64,000 bases of DNA from Parvibaculaceae bacterium PLY_AMNH_Bact1 (lineage in GTDB: Bacteria; Pseudomonadota; Alphaproteobacteria; Parvibaculales; Parvibaculaceae). The position numbers were made by a program, and so were the translations under genes. Position 1 is the stretch's first letter; each line of letters starts with the position of its first letter. Below, piece after piece: positions 61,968-64,000 of this stretch. The DNA lies in contig CP126168.1 of the NCBI GenBank assembly GCA_032881465.1, positions 3,597,501-3,661,500 on the forward strand. Direction: 5' to 3'. The notes below the pieces were generated by a model, which did no database searches, was not told the DNA's origin, and was given only the letters and a program-made list of their open reading frames with translations.

Positions 61968-63332
61968 TCAGAAAGTTGGTTCTGGCACGAAACTCTGCGG
62001 TGCAGGGTCGACAACGACTGGCCCGTTGCGGCGAAGCTCTAGCACGGCGAGCCCGCGTTCATTCCGACCATCGGGGAGAAACCGGAATATGCCGTCGACG
62101 CCCGCGAAGCCATCAGGATTGCCGAGGATCTGTTCGTTGAACCGTTGGCTGGAAGGCCGAGCTGCAAGCGCAGAGGCAAGACTGGTCGCATCATAGCCAA
62201 GGCTTGCGATCCGCGGCGGTTCAGAGCCGAAGGCCCGCGCATAGCGTTGTTTGAAAGCACGATGGGCTTCTCGTGGCGGTGCAGCAAACCACCCGCCCAC
62301 AAGGCTGGGCTCGCGACCAAGCGAGGCGTCATCCCACTGGCCGGTGCCGAGAAAGCGTACTTTCCGTGGGTCGACGTCAAAATAGGGCAGCAGGGGAGCA
62401 ACGGAGCGCAGTTCGGTGCCACCAGCAGGCACAAAGACCGCCTGATAGGGAACATCGCCCAGTGTCTCGCGGTTTTCGAGCGCTTTCAGGGCAGCTTTGG
62501 CGTCGGGATCATCGCCGAGCGCCTGAAGGCGGGCCTTCTCAGATGCCAGAGCGCGCTTGCGATCATCATAAAGCGCAAGCCGCCGGGCAGGCTCAAACAT
62601 CGCTTCTGCCCGGTTGGGATAACTCTCAATCCTGTACACTTCACCAGCACGGGCGGTGACCGCATTGGTCAGCGCCTGGCGCATCAGGCTGCCATAGCTG
62701 GTCTGCGGCACCATGCCGGCGAAGACGGTGAGGCCTTGCAGACCCGCATAGTCCACCACGCGATCGACATCCTGCTCAGGCAGGAAGGAGAGGAGATAGA
62801 CTCCGTTTCCAGCGACAGAGCTGTCACTTGAGAAGGCGATGACCGGTACATTTCGCTGCGCCGCGATCGGGCGGACCGCCGTAACAGAACCTGCAAAGAG
62901 GGGTCCAAGAATGAGCTCAGCCCCTTCCTGAAGGGCTTCTCGTGCAGCCCCTTCCGCGCCGGAATTGGTGCCCTGCGTGTCTTTGGGGATGAGAAGAACA
63001 TTCGGGTTCCCAAATTCAAACAGCGCGAGTTGAGCGGCATTCAAAAGAGATTCAGCGACGGCACGCACAGAAGGTTGCCGAGCGCTCAGCGGCAGCAGGA
63101 CTGCAATGCGAACGGCTTCGCGATCCCCCATATGCGGCGGGCGTAGAAAGAGAGTGCGGTCTTGCTGCGTCGCAGGCGGCGGCGTCACCGCAATCGGGGT
63201 TTCTGTCCGTGGTTGCGAAACGGGAGGCGGCGTGCTGTTGGAGGCACAGGCTGCCAGCGCAAACGTCACGGTGACAAAGAGTGCGAAGCGGGCAATGGAG
63301 CCGGAACGGCGACCAGAACGATAGATCGACAA
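61968..63332 (-). CDS. LppC/LpoA-type penicillin-binding protein activator lipoprotein
   Basis: Periplasmic-binding-fold lipoprotein of about 454 residues. Lipobox FALAAC, Pro-rich linker (STPPPVSQPRTETPIAVTPPP in part), then a type I binding-protein fold with VRIAVLLPLSARQPSVRAVAESLLNAAQLALFE (cited by VLLPLS), LILGPLFAGSVTAVRPIA and GTGQWDDASL. The homologue LpoA activates PBP1a. TTG at 63332 puts a normal-length signal peptide (RFALFVTVTFALAAC) near the start; the frame's ATG at 63521 would add 63 residues encoded partly by an 18-bp tandem repeat and is rejected. Divergent from rsmI, as usual. Confidence 0.87.
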   Translation of the reverse strand: MSIYRSGRRSGSIARFALFVTVTFALAACASNSTPPPVSQPRTETPIAVTPPPATQQDRTLFLRPPHMGDREAVRIAVLLPLSARQPSVRAVAESLLNAAQLALFEFGNPNVLLIPKDTQGTNSGAEGAAREALQEGAELILGPLFAGSVTAVRPIAAQRNVPVIAFSSDSSVAGNGVYLLSFLPEQDVDRVVDYAGLQGLTVFAGMVPQTSYGSLMRQALTNAVTARAGEVYRIESYPNRAEAMFEPARRLALYDDRKRALASEKARLQALGDDPDAKAALKALENRETLGDVPYQAVFVPAGGTELRSVAPLLPYFDVDPRKVRFLGTGQWDDASLGREPSLVGGWFAAPPREAHRAFKQRYARAFGSEPPRIASLGYDATSLASALAARPSSQRFNEQILGNPDGFAGVDGIFRFLPDGRNERGLAVLELRRNGPVVVDPAPQSFVPEPTF

Positions 63333-63409
63333 CCTAAATCCCCTTGAGTGCGGTAAACATAGACAGAGCCTGCCGTGGCATATCTGCGACCACGCCAAAT
63401 TCAAACGCG

Positions 63410-63463
63410 ACTTTATACAGAAACCCAACTTTATATAGAAACCCGAACTTATATAGAAACAAT
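63410..63463. repeat. Three 18-bp direct repeats between lppC and rsmI
   Basis: Units start at 63410, 63428 and 63446, exactly 18 bp apart: ACTTTATACAGAAACCCA, ACTTTATATAGAAACCCG, AACTTATATAGAAACAAT. They are more AT-rich than the surroundings and lie in the region between two divergent genes. Possible binding array for a regulator, or a slipped-strand expansion. Confidence 0.8.
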
Positions 63464-63582
63464 GGCTAGAGACACGGCGGAAACGGCTTTTTTGTGGCGC
63501 TGATGCTATCCGCATAGACAAAGAGGGTGTGAGCGCGGCACTTTGGCAACATCACCAAGGATAGAAAAGCCGATTGAGAGAT

Positions 63583-64000
63583 ATGGAACCAGGCCTCTAC
63601 ATCATCGCAACCCCCATCGGGAACGCTCGTGACATCACACTGCGCGCACTTGATGTGTTGGCAGAGGCGGATCTTGTACTGTGCGAGGACACACGGGTTA
63701 CCTCGAAACTCTTTGCGATCCACGGGCTGAAGACGCCACTTCGCGCCTACCATGAGCACAATGCAGCAGCGGAGCGTCCGAAAGTGATTGCCCGTATCCA
63801 GGAAGGCGCTGCTGTCGCACTGGTCTCCGACGCAGGCACGCCCCTGATTTCCGATCCCGGCTACAAGCTTGTTCAGGCGCTCCTGGAAGAAGGTTTGCCC
63901 GTTACCACGCTCCCCGGCGCAAGCTCGGTCATGGCCGCACTGACCCTTGCCGGGTTGCCCACGGATCGATTTCTATTCGCGGGGTTTTTACCCCCAAAAC
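63583..64000 (+). CDS. rsmI: 16S rRNA 2'-O-ribose C1402 methyltransferase RsmI, 3' end outside window
   Basis: First 139 residues visible. SAM-dependent tetrapyrrole-methylase fold with GLYIIATPIGNARDITLRALDVL, VLCEDTRVTSKLF, ALVSDAGTPLISDPGYKLV and LPGASSVMAAL, the family's full set of N-terminal signatures. ATG at 63583 with GAGAG upstream. The gene runs off the right edge; about half of a normal 280-residue protein is missing. Divergent from the LppC-type gene. Confidence 0.95.
   Translation, partial: MEPGLYIIATPIGNARDITLRALDVLAEADLVLCEDTRVTSKLFAIHGLKTPLRAYHEHNAAAERPKVIARIQEGAAVALVSDAGTPLISDPGYKLVQALLEEGLPVTTLPGASSVMAALTLAGLPTDRFLFAGFLPPK

Noticed and set aside
63333-63521. Upstream extension of the LppC-type gene to the ATG at 63521
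   Set aside because: It would put 63 residues, partly encoded by the 18-bp tandem repeat, before the signal peptide, which prevents normal lipoprotein export.
1-64000. Searched by eye for CRISPR arrays, insertion sequences, integrases, prophage genes, rRNA and tRNA
   Set aside because: No regularly spaced direct repeats beyond the 18-bp triple, no transposase or integrase motif, and no tRNA-like T-loop in the gaps.

Overview
The window looks like a chromosomal segment of an alphaproteobacterium of the broad Hyphomicrobiales/Rhodobiaceae/Parvibaculum type, possibly marine. This is inferred from gene order, from dispersed GAGCATTTCC-type palindromes common in that group, and from codon use. 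The gene order includes rho-hemJ-hemH-hemE // ppsR-maf-aroE-coaE-dnaQ-secB, fxsA/tim44-mltA-smr, hslVU, hisBHAF(E) and lppC/rsmI. Almost everything is single-copy core genome. I see no transposase, integrase, CRISPR array, rRNA or tRNA.

1-8.3 kb: a quinone oxidoreductase cut by the window edge, a secreted delta-class carbonic anhydrase with a large hairpin over its ribosome binding site, an HD-domain protein, a PAS protein, rho with a long leader, and the haem genes hemJ, hemH and hemE. The 0.66 kb between hemE and ppsR has DnaA boxes, GANTC sites and CtrA-like half-sites. It occupies the position of the Caulobacter/Rickettsia replication origin (between hemE and the RP001 homologue), so it is the likely chromosome origin.

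8.3-20 kb: ppsR, maf, aroE, coaE and dnaQ run rightwards against secB and fxsA. Then come tim44-like, mltA, smr and an XRE regulator, followed by the leftward hslV-GNAT-hslU set.

20-30.5 kb: two TetR/transport/detoxification genes, then a histidine block (hisB, DUF2628, hisH, hisA, hisF, hisE) and coaA. A CYTH-CHAD protein and a pentapeptide-repeat protein interrupt the block between hisF and hisE. The hisB promoter region holds a perfect TTAA-N7-TTAA and four GANTC sites.

30.5-45.4 kb: metabolic and membrane genes (adenosine kinase family, EI24, nth, gpmA, dapB), a degenerate copy of the nth 3' end, and a TetR-NmrA-MDR operon. Next are two OprO/OprP-like porins flanking a chemoreceptor; one porin has an exact Pho box. 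A conserved non-coding block followed by a hairpin lies beyond the 3' end of both porins.

45.4-64 kb: an enoyl-CoA hydratase, dnaKJ, alkB, a LysR regulator, three tandem paralogous membrane histidine kinases with no response regulator, nnrU, grpE and hrcA. Then come rph, rdgB (with a palindromic repeat inside its coding sequence), hemW, a maleylacetoacetate-isomerase-like GST, an LppC-type lipoprotein, and the start of rsmI cut by the right edge.

The most unusual material is non-coding: the origin, a ~100-bp two-palindrome element in several copies, the element translated inside rdgB, the carbonic anhydrase 5' hairpin, the paired blocks beside the porins, and an 18-bp triple repeat before rsmI.
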